DNA of 64,000 bases. Origin: G965276765 sp965276825. GTDB taxonomy: Bacteria; Actinomycetota; Acidimicrobiia; Acidimicrobiales; Palsa-688. Below, piece after piece: positions 25,729 to 33,561 of this stretch. The position numbers and the translations under genes are program-made. The stretch lies in contig OZ255630.1 in the NCBI GenBank assembly GCA_965276825.1, positions 3,782,001-3,846,000 on the forward strand, given 5' to 3'. How positions within the stretch are numbered: position 1 is the first letter of the stretch; every line of letters starts with the position of its first letter. The notes below the pieces were generated by a model, which was given only the letters and a program-made list of their open reading frames with translations, ran no database searches and had not been told where the DNA came from.

Positions 25729-26538
25729 ATGGCAGGACGAGTAGCTGGCAAGGTCGCGTTCGTCACCGGAGCCGGCCGCGGCCAAGGTCGCAGCCACGCC
25801 ATCCGGCTGGCCGAGGAGGGCGCCGACATCATCGCCGTCGACGTCCTCGAGGACTACCGCAGCGTCGGTTACGGCATGTCCACCCAGGCCGACCTGGACC
25901 AGACGGCCAAGGCGGTCGAGGCCCTCGACCGCAGGATCATCACCCGCAAGGCCGACGTGCGTGACGCCGCCGCCCTCTCGGCCGCGCTCGACGAGGGGGT
26001 GGCCGAGCTCGGCCACCTCGACGTGGTGTGCGCCAACGCCGGGATCTGCACGGTCCAGACCTGGGACGAGGTGACCCCCCAGGTCTGGCAGGACACCCTC
26101 GACACCAACCTGACCGGGGTGTGGAACACGATGGTCGCCGCCGCCCCGCACCTGATCGCCAACGGCGGTGGCTCGATCATCGCCACCAGCTCGACCGCCG
26201 GCATCAAGGGGCTCCCCTTCCTCGCCCCCTACGTGGCCGCCAAGCACGGGGTCGTGGGCATCTGCCGGTCCCTCGCCAACGAGCTGGCCTCGCACCACAT
26301 CCGGGTCAACACCGTGCACCCGACCGGCGTCAACACCCCCATGGTCGAGGGGCTCGGCGGCCTCGACCCGCTGATCGGCCGGGACCCCAACCTGGGCCCA
26401 ATCTTCATGAACACCTATCCCGTCGAGATGGTCGAGCCCGTCGACATCTCCAACGCGGTGCTGTGGCTGGCCTCCGACGAGTCCAAGTACGTCACCGGCC
26501 TCGAGTTGACCGTCGACGCCGGCAACACCATCCGATGA
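25729..26538 (+). CDS. mycofactocin-coupled SDR family oxidoreductase (copy 3)
   Basis: 269 residues. GKVAFVTGAGRGQGRSHAIR and the insertion YGMSTQADLDQTAKAVEALD place it in the mycofactocin-linked subfamily, though it is the most divergent of the four. The active site is YVAAKHG and the short C-terminal substrate loop resembles copy 1. ATG at 25729 has AGGAG nine bases upstream. Its stop overlaps the start of copy 4 as ATGA. Confidence 0.9.
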   Translation: MAGRVAGKVAFVTGAGRGQGRSHAIRLAEEGADIIAVDVLEDYRSVGYGMSTQADLDQTAKAVEALDRRIITRKADVRDAAALSAALDEGVAELGHLDVVCANAGICTVQTWDEVTPQVWQDTLDTNLTGVWNTMVAAAPHLIANGGGSIIATSSTAGIKGLPFLAPYVAAKHGVVGICRSLANELASHHIRVNTVHPTGVNTPMVEGLGGLDPLIGRDPNLGPIFMNTYPVEMVEPVDISNAVLWLASDESKYVTGLELTVDAGNTIR

Positions 26539-27377
26539 GCGGCCGAGTGGAGGGCAAGGTCGCCTTCATCACCGGGGCGGCGCGAGGCCAGGGGCGCAGC
26601 CACGCCGTCCGCCTGGCCCAGGAGGGCGCCGACATCATCGCCGTCGACCTGGCCGAGGAGATCGACAGCGTCAAGCGCTTCTACCCGGGCGCCAGCGCCG
26701 AGGACCTGGCCCAGACGGTCCAGGAGGTCGAGGCCCTCGACCGTCGCATCGTCGCGACCAAGGCCGACGTCCGCGACTACGACGCCGTCAAGGCCGCCCT
26801 CGACCGGGGCGTGGCCGAGCTCGGCCACGTCGACATCGTGTCGGCCAACGCCGGGATCTTCCTCTTCGGTGACGAGTCCCATCTCGTCAGCGAGCGGGAC
26901 TGGGCTGACGTCATCGACATCAACCTGACCGGCGTGTGGCACACCACCAAGGCGGTGATCCCGCATCTCATCGCCCAGGGCACCGGCGGATCGATCATCC
27001 TCACCAGCTCGACCGCAGGTCTGAAGGGCACTCCCAACGTGGCCGCCTACACGTCCAGCAAGCACGCCGTGGTCGGTCTCATGCGCACCCTCGCCCTCGA
27101 GCTGGCCCCGCACTCGGTCCGGGTCAACACGGTGCACCCGACCGGCGTGGCCACCGACATGATCCTCAACCCCGCAGCGTTCCGCCTCTTCCTCCCCGAC
27201 ACTGCGTCACCGACGCGCGAGCAGGCGGCCGAGGTCTTCCAGTCGACCAACGCCCTGCCCGTCCCGTGGGTCGAGCCGGTCGACATCTCCAACGCGGTGC
27301 TGTGGCTGGCGTCCGACGAGGCCAGGTATGTGACCGGCACGGAGCTCAAGGTCGACGCCGGCTACACCATCAAGTGA
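26535..27377 (+). CDS. mycofactocin-coupled SDR family oxidoreductase (copy 4)
   Basis: 280 residues. GKVAFITGAARGQGRSHAVR, the insertion around YPGASAEDLAQTVQEVEALD, and active-site YTSSKHA are visible. A long substrate-loop segment (NPAAFRLFLPDTASPTREQA) matches copy 2 in place and layout. The ATG overlaps copy 3 by 4 bp and the stop overlaps the GTG of the MoxR gene by 4 bp, so copies 3, 4 and MoxR are tightly coupled. Confidence 0.9.
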   Translation: MSGRVEGKVAFITGAARGQGRSHAVRLAQEGADIIAVDLAEEIDSVKRFYPGASAEDLAQTVQEVEALDRRIVATKADVRDYDAVKAALDRGVAELGHVDIVSANAGIFLFGDESHLVSERDWADVIDINLTGVWHTTKAVIPHLIAQGTGGSIILTSSTAGLKGTPNVAAYTSSKHAVVGLMRTLALELAPHSVRVNTVHPTGVATDMILNPAAFRLFLPDTASPTREQAAEVFQSTNALPVPWVEPVDISNAVLWLASDEARYVTGTELKVDAGYTIK

Positions 27378-28351
27378 CGGCGCCGGGCACCTCGACGACG
27401 CCGACGCCCGCCCTGGCGGACACGCGTCGGCGCATCGCCGCGCACGTCATCGGCCGGGAGCGGGAGCTCGAGTTGATCCTCGCCGCCGTCGCCGCCGGAC
27501 GCGACATCCTCCTGGAGGGGCCGCCCGGCACCTCCAAGACCACCCTGCTGCGGGCCATCAGCGCCGAGTGGGGGATCCCCCTCGTGTTCGTCGAGGGCAA
27601 CGCCGATCTGACCCCGGCCAAGCTCGTCGGCCACCACAACCCGGCCCGGGTGCTGCGAGAGGACTACAGCGCCGACAACTTCGTCGACGGCCCACTCCTC
27701 GAAGCCATGCGGGAGGGGGGCTTCCTCTACATCGAGGAGTTCAACCGGGCGCCGGAGGACACCCTCAACACCCTGCTCACGGCCATGGCCGAGCGGGAGG
27801 TGGCGGTGCCGCGGGTGGGACGGGTCGCGGCGCGACCGACCTTCCGGGTCATCGCCTCCATGAACCCCTACGACAACATCGGCACCACCCGCCTGTCCAC
27901 GAGCGTCCACGACCGGCTCTGCCGCCTGTCGGTCACCTACCAGGACGCCGAGGCCGAGCGTGACATCGTCGCCCTGCGAGCGGACGCCCCGGCGGGCGAC
28001 GCCCCCGATGGGCTGGCGGCCACGCTGATCGCCGACGCGGTGGCCGTCACCCGAGCGACCCGCGAGCACCCCGAGGTCCGCCAGGGATCCAGCGTGCGCG
28101 GCGCCATCGACCTCACCCTCGTCGCCGGCCAGCTCATGGGGCTGCGGGACCTGCACACCGCCGGCGACCGCACGAAGGCAGGCGACGAGGCGGCCGGCGC
28201 CTACGCCGAGCTCGTCTTCGACGCCATGGTCGTCGCCCTCTCGGGGCGCATCCACCTCGACGAGACCAGCGAATCGGCCCCCGAGGGCGTGCTGCGCCAG
28301 ATCTGGGAGGACCACTTCGTGCTCGCTCCCCGGACGGCCAAGCCCGGTTGA
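27374..28351 (+). CDS. MoxR-type AAA+ ATPase
   Basis: 325 residues. Walker A GPPGTSKT near residue 53, Walker B FLYIEEFNRAPEDTLNTLL, and sensor/arginine-finger segments (RVIASMNPYDNIGTTRLSTS) are visible. MoxR ATPases act with VWA proteins as chaperones that insert cofactors or mature metalloenzymes (CoxD/CoxE, MoxR). The GTG start overlaps SDR copy 4. A VWA gene follows in the same reading frame after a single TGA. The client is unknown; a mycofactocin-linked dehydrogenase is suggested only by position. Confidence 0.9.
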   Translation: MTAPGTSTTPTPALADTRRRIAAHVIGRERELELILAAVAAGRDILLEGPPGTSKTTLLRAISAEWGIPLVFVEGNADLTPAKLVGHHNPARVLREDYSADNFVDGPLLEAMREGGFLYIEEFNRAPEDTLNTLLTAMAEREVAVPRVGRVAARPTFRVIASMNPYDNIGTTRLSTSVHDRLCRLSVTYQDAEAERDIVALRADAPAGDAPDGLAATLIADAVAVTRATREHPEVRQGSSVRGAIDLTLVAGQLMGLRDLHTAGDRTKAGDEAAGAYAELVFDAMVVALSGRIHLDETSESAPEGVLRQIWEDHFVLAPRTAKPG

Positions 28352-28600
28352 AGGAGCGTCGGGGCCGACACGCCGATCCGCCGGCGCGCCGACCCGACCG
28401 CCTCGCCGGCCGGCCTGACGCCGCTCCGCCGTCGGCCCAAGCAGCTCGACGCCGACCCGACCCTCTTCGACGCCGCCGGCGGAGGGCGAGGCGGCGCCGC
28501 CCTCACCGGCAGCCGGACCGGCCGCGACGGGCCTGCGCCGACCCGGCCGGGTACCAGCGCGCCGGGGACCACCGACGAGCCGGCCGAGCTGCTCGATGCC
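28352..28600 (+). other. coding-like extension between the MoxR stop and the VWA start
   Basis: In the frame shared by both flanking genes these 249 bases have almost only G/C in third codon position and no stop codon, yet contain no ATG, GTG or TTG in frame. The translation is Ala/Pro/Arg-rich (KQLDADPTLFDAAGGG). Either the VWA protein starts at a non-standard codon soon after AAGGAG at 28351-28356, or the MoxR TGA is read through, or the stop is a mutation or sequence error in a fused gene. Confidence 0.55.
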
Positions 28601-29344
28601 GTGCCCGACGACGCCACCCCCGACCCGGAGACCCTGCGGCGGGCCCAGCAGATCGCCCGCCGCTTGGCCGTCGCCCGGCCCCGGCGGGACCTGTCCTCCC
28701 GGCGCGGCGTCGGGGAGCTGGTCAGCGTCCGCTACCGGGGCGGCTCCGACGACATCGACCTCGACGCCACCCTCGACCACCTCGTCGAGCACCCGGTCCC
28801 CGAGGACGACGACATCATCGTGCGCGAGCGCGTCCGCACCCGTCGGTCGGTGGTGCTCGCCGTCGACGTGTCCGGCTCGATGCGAGGCGAACGGGTCCGC
28901 ACCGCCGCCGCGACCGTCGGCGCCCTCGCCGCCGAGCTGGCCCGCGACGACCTGGCCGTGATCGCCTTCTGGTCCGACGCCGCCGTGCTGGCCCACCTGG
29001 GAGCGCCCGTCTCGCCCGTCCGGCTGCTCGACACGCTGCTGCGGATCCCGGCTCGTGGGCTCACCAACGTGGCCTTCCCACTGCAGACCGCCGCCAGGGA
29101 GCTCGCTCGGATCCCGGCCCGCGACGCCAGGGTGCTCCTGCTGTCCGACTGCGTGCACAACGCCGGACCCGACCCCCGTGGCGCGGCGTCCAGGCTGGCC
29201 CGCCTCGATGTGCTGCTCGACACGTCGGGGGAGCACGACGCCGACCTGGCACGCGACCTGGCCCGTCTCGGGCGAGGGCGCTTGGCTCTCGTCACCGGCT
29301 ACCGCGACGTCGCCCCCGCGGTGTCCGCACTCTTTGCCGGGTGA
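28601..29344 (+). CDS. VWA-domain (CoxE/MoxR-partner-like) protein
   Basis: 247 residues from GTG 28601. A VWA domain has an intact MIDAS motif: VVLAVDVSGSMRG (DxSxS), a Thr in RGLTNVAFPL, and an Asp in VLLLSDCVHN. The preceding segment (QQIARRLAVARPRRDLSSRR, then DIDLDATLDHLVEHP) is typical of VWA proteins encoded beside MoxR ATPases. The true N-terminus probably lies further upstream, because the coding signal continues to 28352. It functions with the MoxR ATPase in metal-dependent chaperoning. Confidence 0.82.
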   Translation: MPDDATPDPETLRRAQQIARRLAVARPRRDLSSRRGVGELVSVRYRGGSDDIDLDATLDHLVEHPVPEDDDIIVRERVRTRRSVVLAVDVSGSMRGERVRTAAATVGALAAELARDDLAVIAFWSDAAVLAHLGAPVSPVRLLDTLLRIPARGLTNVAFPLQTAARELARIPARDARVLLLSDCVHNAGPDPRGAASRLARLDVLLDTSGEHDADLARDLARLGRGRLALVTGYRDVAPAVSALFAG

Positions 29345-29425
29345 GGGGCCACGCCGGCCCCCGGCGCCCCGCGTGCCACGCTGGAGGTCACGCGCCAACG
29401 GCGATCCGACGACAGGGGGCAGGCG

Positions 29426-30655
29426 ATGCACGAGGGGACCGGCGAGGTCGACGCCATCCGGCGGGAGGTGCGGGACTGGCTCGGCGCCCACTGGGATCCG
29501 GGCATGCCGGCGCCGGCGTGGCGGGCCCTGGTGGTCGACGCCGGCTGGGCCGCGCCCGGGTGGCCCGACGCCTGGCACGGCCGCGGGCTGCGCCCGGACG
29601 CCGCCGCCGCGGTCGCCGAGGAGTTTGGTCTCCTCGGCGCGCCGGGGTCGGGGCAGGATCGGACCAATCTGTGGGCCGGGACGTTGGTCGCCCACGGCCG
29701 GGACGCCGTGAAGGAGCGGTTCGTCGGCGACCTGCTGGCCGGCCGGGTGGCGATGTGCCTCCTCTACTCCGAGCCCGGCGCCGGGTCCGACCTCGCCGCC
29801 CTGCGGACCACGGCGCGGCGCGACGGTGACGACTGGGTGGTCAACGGCCAGAAGGTCTGGACCTCGGGTGCCCGTCGCGCCGACTGGGCGCTGCTCCTCG
29901 CCCGCACCGACTGGGGTGTCCCCAAGCACGCCGGGATCAGCTTCTTCTGGTTCCCGATGAAGCAGGCCGGCGTCGAGGTCCGACCGCTGCGCCAAGCCAC
30001 CGGGGACGCCCGCTTCAACGAGGTCTTCCTGACCGACGCCCGCGTGCCCGACGCCTGCATGCTCGGCCACGAGGGCGACGGGTGGCGGGTGCTGCAGACC
30101 GCGCTGGGCTACGAGCGGGCGGCGATGGGCGTCGCCCGGGTCCGCCGCCGACCCGCGCCGGGCGCGGACCCGGCCGTGGCGGCGACGCGGGTGGACGACG
30201 ACGAGTGGGACGCGCCCGAGCCCGACGTCTCCCTCGTGGCCCTGGCCCGCAGCGTCGGCGTGGCCGCCGACCCCGTCGCACGCCAGCGCCTGGCCCACCT
30301 GCACACCCTCGTCCGGGTCAACGAGGCCAACGGCGAGCGGGCCAGCGCGGCGACCGCCGTCGGATCGGTGTCTCCGCTGGCGTCGCTCGGCAAGCTGGCC
30401 ACGAGCGGGATCCTCCACACCGCCGGCCGCCTGCAGACGGCGATCCTCGGCGCCGAGGCGACCATCGGCGGCGTGGCCTCGCCACGGGCAGAGGTGGCCA
30501 CGTACTCGCTGCTCGACGCCTACTTCACCTCGATCGGTGGCGGCACCGACCAGATCCAGCGCAACATCATCGGCGAACGTCTGCTCGGGCTCCCGAGGGA
30601 GCCGGACCCGCCGCGGGGCGTGCCCTTCCGCGACGTGGTGGATGGCCGCCGCTGA
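29426..30655 (+). CDS. acyl-CoA dehydrogenase family protein
   Basis: 409 residues with the family layout: N-terminal helical domain, the beta-domain signature LLYSEPGAGSDLAALRTTAR near residue 115 and NGQKVWTSGARRADWALLLA, and the C-terminal FAD-contact region TSIGGGTDQIQRNIIGERLL. It oxidises an acyl-CoA to the enoyl-CoA using FAD. ATG at 29426 has CAGGGGGCAGG upstream. The 3' end, including the stop codon, is repeated immediately downstream. Substrate unknown. Confidence 0.9.
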   Translation: MHEGTGEVDAIRREVRDWLGAHWDPGMPAPAWRALVVDAGWAAPGWPDAWHGRGLRPDAAAAVAEEFGLLGAPGSGQDRTNLWAGTLVAHGRDAVKERFVGDLLAGRVAMCLLYSEPGAGSDLAALRTTARRDGDDWVVNGQKVWTSGARRADWALLLARTDWGVPKHAGISFFWFPMKQAGVEVRPLRQATGDARFNEVFLTDARVPDACMLGHEGDGWRVLQTALGYERAAMGVARVRRRPAPGADPAVAATRVDDDEWDAPEPDVSLVALARSVGVAADPVARQRLAHLHTLVRVNEANGERASAATAVGSVSPLASLGKLATSGILHTAGRLQTAILGAEATIGGVASPRAEVATYSLLDAYFTSIGGGTDQIQRNIIGERLLGLPREPDPPRGVPFRDVVDGRR

Positions 30656-30713
30656 CGGGCCGCGACATCGACACCCGGGGCGCCGCTGACGGGCCGCGGC
30701 ATCGACACCCGGG
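30649..30713 (+). repeat. two-copy direct repeat, period 34, over a stop codon
   Basis: The end of the acyl-CoA dehydrogenase gene (from CCGCTGACGGGCCGCG at 30649) is repeated from 30683 with one clear change (CGACATCG versus CGGCATCG). The first copy contains the stop TGA at 30653-30655. It looks like a small replication-slippage duplication. Confidence 0.8.
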
Positions 30714-30752
30714 CATTGACACCGGGTGGACGACCCGCCAGTATGCCTGCCA

Positions 30753-30762
30753 CAAACGTTTG
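30753..30762. promoter_or_regulatory. palindrome CAAACGTTTG before the FAD oxidoreductase gene
   Basis: A perfect 10-bp palindrome, unusually AT-rich for this window, 45 bp before the ATG of the oxidoreductase. It is a plausible binding site for a dimeric regulator. No second copy was noticed nearby. Confidence 0.35.
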
Positions 30763-30806
30763 CATCGCCGGGGACGTGCGCCGCCGGCCCGTGAGAGGGG
30801 AGCGGC

Positions 30807-32366
30807 ATGACGACTGGCGCAACGAGGGACGCCACGGCCGACGTCGTGGTCATCGGCGCCGGGCACAACTCCCTGATCTCCGCGGCCTATCTCGCGGCGG
30901 CGGGGCTCGACGTGGTGGTCCTCGAGGAGCGGGAGCTGGTCGGGGGCAACACGATCACCGAGGAGCTGACCCTCCCCGGCTACCGCCACGACTCGTGCTC
31001 GAGCGCGCACGTGCTGATCCAGTCCAACCCGCTGATCCGCGATGACGAGCTCGGGCTGCGCGGACTCGGGTTGCACTACGTCCACACCGATCCGGCCGTG
31101 GTCATCCCGTTCCAGGACGGCTCGAGCTTCGTGATGCACCGCGACGTCGAGCGCACGGCCGAGGAGATCGCCAGGTGGAGCGAGGCCGACGGTGCCGCGT
31201 TCGTCCGGCTGATCGACGACTGGAAGGGCGGGCTGAGCGGCGCCCACGCCCGCTGGAACACCGGCACGCTCGATCCGGCCAATGACCCGACCGATGCCCG
31301 CTACGAGGAGCTCCGCTCGGGCAGCGCCCTCGAGACGATCCGCCGGCGCTTCACCGATTCGCGCACGATCGACGTGATGGCGTGGTTGTCGTTCGCGACG
31401 ATCCAGCGGATCGACCGTCCCGGCACCGGGGTCCTCCCACTGTCGATCACCGCGGGGCGGACCAGCTTCGGCTGGTCGACCCCGATCGGTGGCTCGGGTG
31501 CGCTGCCCGACGCCCTCGTCCGCAGCATCGAGAGCCACGGGGGCGCGGTCCAGGTGGGGTGTCCCGTCGAGCAGATCCTCGTGGAGGACGGTCGCGCCGT
31601 GGGGGTGCGGACAGCGGACGGGGGGACCTGGCGCGCTCGGCGTGCGGTGCTGTCGTCGGCCCACCTGGCCCAGCTGCCGGCGATGCTCGGAACCGCCGCG
31701 CCGGCCGCCCTCGCCCGGGCTGCCGGGTCGTGGCGGACCGGGCTCAGCCTGTTCGCCGCCCACTTCGCCACCACGGGCCAGGTGACCTACCCGACGACGC
31801 AGGGTCCGGTCGTCTCGGTCGCCGGTGGCCTCGGATCGGTCTCGGGGATCCTGGCACAGCACGCGGCCTTCGATCGGGGCGACTGGGATGCCGCCGATCC
31901 GTGGCTGCTGATCGTGTGCTCCACGGCCGTCGATCCGGATCGGGCTCCCGACGGCCACGGGACGGTCAAGTTTCTGACCATCGCGCCCTACGAGCTGTCC
32001 GGTGGCCGAGACTGGAGCGTCGAGCGTCAACGGTACCTGCGCGCCCTGCTCGCCCACGCCGCCCGCCACGTGGACGGCTTGGACCCCGAGGAGATGCTGG
32101 CCGAGGCGGCGGAGAGCCCGCTCGACCTGGAGCGGCGCAACCGTCACAACGTGGGCGGCTCGTGCCACGGCGGGGAGATCGTCGGTGACGACGGGACGGT
32201 GCTCGTCGGCTGGCCTGACCACCGGCTCCCGGTCCCGGGGCTGTACCAGACCGGCTCCACGGCTCACCCCGGAGGGTCCGTGGCCGGGCGTTCAGGTCGC
32301 AACGCGGCCCGCGTGATGCTCGCCGATCTGGGGCTCGACCCCGGCACCGTGATGGGCCCCGACTGA
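30807..32366 (+). CDS. FAD-dependent oxidoreductase, phytoene-desaturase-like
   Basis: 519 residues. The N-terminal dinucleotide-binding fold reads DVVVIGAGHNSLISAAYLAA with an acidic residue at the end of strand 2 (VVVLEERELVGGNTITEEL). The C-terminal FAD-contact motif is LPVPGLYQTGSTAHPGGSVA. This is the pattern of the NAD(P)/FAD-dependent family with phytoene desaturases and amine oxidases. AGAGGGGAGCGGC lies upstream of ATG 30807. It follows the acyl-CoA dehydrogenase on the same strand after 151 bp. Substrate unknown. The last 33 bases recur at 37739-37771. Confidence 0.85.
   Translation: MTTGATRDATADVVVIGAGHNSLISAAYLAAAGLDVVVLEERELVGGNTITEELTLPGYRHDSCSSAHVLIQSNPLIRDDELGLRGLGLHYVHTDPAVVIPFQDGSSFVMHRDVERTAEEIARWSEADGAAFVRLIDDWKGGLSGAHARWNTGTLDPANDPTDARYEELRSGSALETIRRRFTDSRTIDVMAWLSFATIQRIDRPGTGVLPLSITAGRTSFGWSTPIGGSGALPDALVRSIESHGGAVQVGCPVEQILVEDGRAVGVRTADGGTWRARRAVLSSAHLAQLPAMLGTAAPAALARAAGSWRTGLSLFAAHFATTGQVTYPTTQGPVVSVAGGLGSVSGILAQHAAFDRGDWDAADPWLLIVCSTAVDPDRAPDGHGTVKFLTIAPYELSGGRDWSVERQRYLRALLAHAARHVDGLDPEEMLAEAAESPLDLERRNRHNVGGSCHGGEIVGDDGTVLVGWPDHRLPVPGLYQTGSTAHPGGSVAGRSGRNAARVMLADLGLDPGTVMGPD
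32334..32366 (+). repeat. left copy of a 33-bp direct repeat (3' end of the FAD oxidoreductase gene)
   Basis: These bases encode LDPGTVMGPD plus the stop. The right copy is at 37739-37771 with 32 of 33 bases identical, in the same orientation. The two copies bracket a segment of about 5.4 kb. Confidence 0.85.
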
Positions 32367-32389
32367 TCCATGATTGGGTTGCCGCCTGA

Positions 32390-32434
32390 CTGCGGCGACG
32401 AGCGTGGACCGAAGTCGCTCGTCGCGCAGCTTTT
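32390..32434 (+). terminator. rho-independent-like terminator after the FAD oxidoreductase
   Basis: CTGC-G-GCGACGAGCG and CGCTCGTCGC-GCAG form a stem of about 14 bp with an 11-nt loop, followed by CTTTT. This is one of the few hairpins in the window with a T run. It starts 24 bp after the stop codon. Confidence 0.75.
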
Positions 32435-33009
32435 CGACTGGTGATGACGAAATTCACAGCTTCCGAACGGTCAGGGCCCGTGCGGAAACAACTTGGGCAG
32501 CCGTCAACCGTTCGACCCTCCCGCACGCACGCCTGCGGCCTCCGGCCACCCAACTTCTTTATAGGCGTTTCGGTCTTTGCCGATGAACGCATTCTCGCGT
32601 GGAAAAGAAGACCTGTCCGCAGTTGCTCCGACCATTTCGGAAGGCTCGATCGTGAAGCGCACGGGCTGCGAGGCGATCCGTGTGCGTCTGGCGGGCGGGC
32701 TCCCCCCCCGGTCGGACGTCTACGGATGCGAGGGTCCGGCCCACCGAGGGCGGCCCGGATCGGTCAGCTGGTGGCTGCACGACGCGACCCCGCTTGTCGG
32801 GTGAAAGGCCCCGGGTTGTGTCGACAGTCACGTTGCCGGGAATTCTGAGAAAGCGTTCAGGTTCTCGTAACCTCCGAGACCCCCTCATTTCCCGGACGGT
32901 GCACGGCTCCCCACCGAGCGTGAGAAAAGCGGCAATGTCGAGTTTTTCCATCCAGAGAGCGCGCAGATCCGAATTACCTTCAGGAGCGACACCTCGAAGG
33001 CGGGAGCAC
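32435..33009 (+). other. long lower-GC leader before the LysM gene, no gene seen
   Basis: 575 bases with visibly more A and T than the rest of the window and no convincing reading frame. It contains a small hairpin AGGTT-CTCGT-AACCT near 32872-32886 and A-rich patches such as GAGCGTGAGAAAAGCGGCAA near 32918. Length and composition suggest a promoter plus a structured leader. I could not match it to the c-di-AMP (ydaO) or c-di-GMP (GEMM) riboswitch consensus by eye. Confidence 0.5.
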
Positions 33010-33558
33010 ATGAACCAAAAATCGATGGCCGCATTCTTGATCGGTGGGATCGTCGTCATGGGAGGTAGCGGGGCGCTGGCGGTCGGCCTCGTGTCGTCCC
33101 CGGGCTCGAGCGGGGCCAGCAGGACCGCCGTCGGCGCCCAGCACGAGCCTCTGGCGGGCGCTCGCAACGCCGCGGCGATGAGCCCGAAGTCACCCGCTCC
33201 CACGACGGTGCCACCCAAGGCGGCCGTCCAGGCCGCGCCGCCGGCCACTGCGCCGCCGGCCACTGCGCCGTCTGCCACTGTGCCCCCAGTCGCCGCGGCC
33301 CCGGCCGATACGGCTCCGGCGACCAGCGTGATCCCGCCGGCGACGTCCGCGCGGCCGCCGACGTCAGCGATGCTGCCTCCCGTCACCTACACGGTGAAGG
33401 CCGGGGACACGCTCTCCACGATCGCCGCCTGGTTCCACAAGCATGGCTACGGCGCCCTCTACGAGGCCAACAGGGCCGTGATCGGCTCGAATCCCAACCT
33501 CATCTTTCCTGGTGAACGCATCACGATCTCCAGCGGCGTCATGACGACGGGCGGCTGA
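33010..33558 (+). CDS. secreted or membrane-anchored LysM-domain protein
   Basis: 182 residues. An N-terminal hydrophobic segment (AAFLIGGIVVMGGSGALAVG) acts as signal or anchor. A Pro/Ala/Thr-rich linker with repeats such as ATAPPATAPSATVPP spans residues 50-115. The C-terminus is one LysM domain (VTYTVKAGDTLSTIAAWFHK, ending NPNLIFPGERITI) that binds peptidoglycan. ATG at 33010 has AAGGCGGGAG upstream. It lies 3 bp before the glycosyltransferase fusion gene, so the two probably form an operon for an envelope polysaccharide. Confidence 0.87.
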   Translation: MNQKSMAAFLIGGIVVMGGSGALAVGLVSSPGSSGASRTAVGAQHEPLAGARNAAAMSPKSPAPTTVPPKAAVQAAPPATAPPATAPSATVPPVAAAPADTAPATSVIPPATSARPPTSAMLPPVTYTVKAGDTLSTIAAWFHKHGYGALYEANRAVIGSNPNLIFPGERITISSGVMTTGG

Positions 33559-33561
33559 CCG

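Noticed and set aside
27362..30868. A long minus-strand open frame opposite the MoxR, VWA and acyl-CoA dehydrogenase genes
   Set aside because: The translation is Gly/Arg/His-rich with no domain. The plus strand carries three recognisable proteins.
30807..32366. Reading the FAD oxidoreductase as MftG (GMC-type mycofactocin oxidase)
   Set aside because: The sequence pattern is that of phytoene-desaturase-like NAD(P)/FAD enzymes. The GMC signatures and C-terminal His-His/Asn site were not seen.
32435..33009. A c-di-AMP (ydaO) or c-di-GMP (GEMM) riboswitch before the LysM gene
   Set aside because: LysM genes often follow ydaO elements, but the conserved core strings of neither class could be found by eye.
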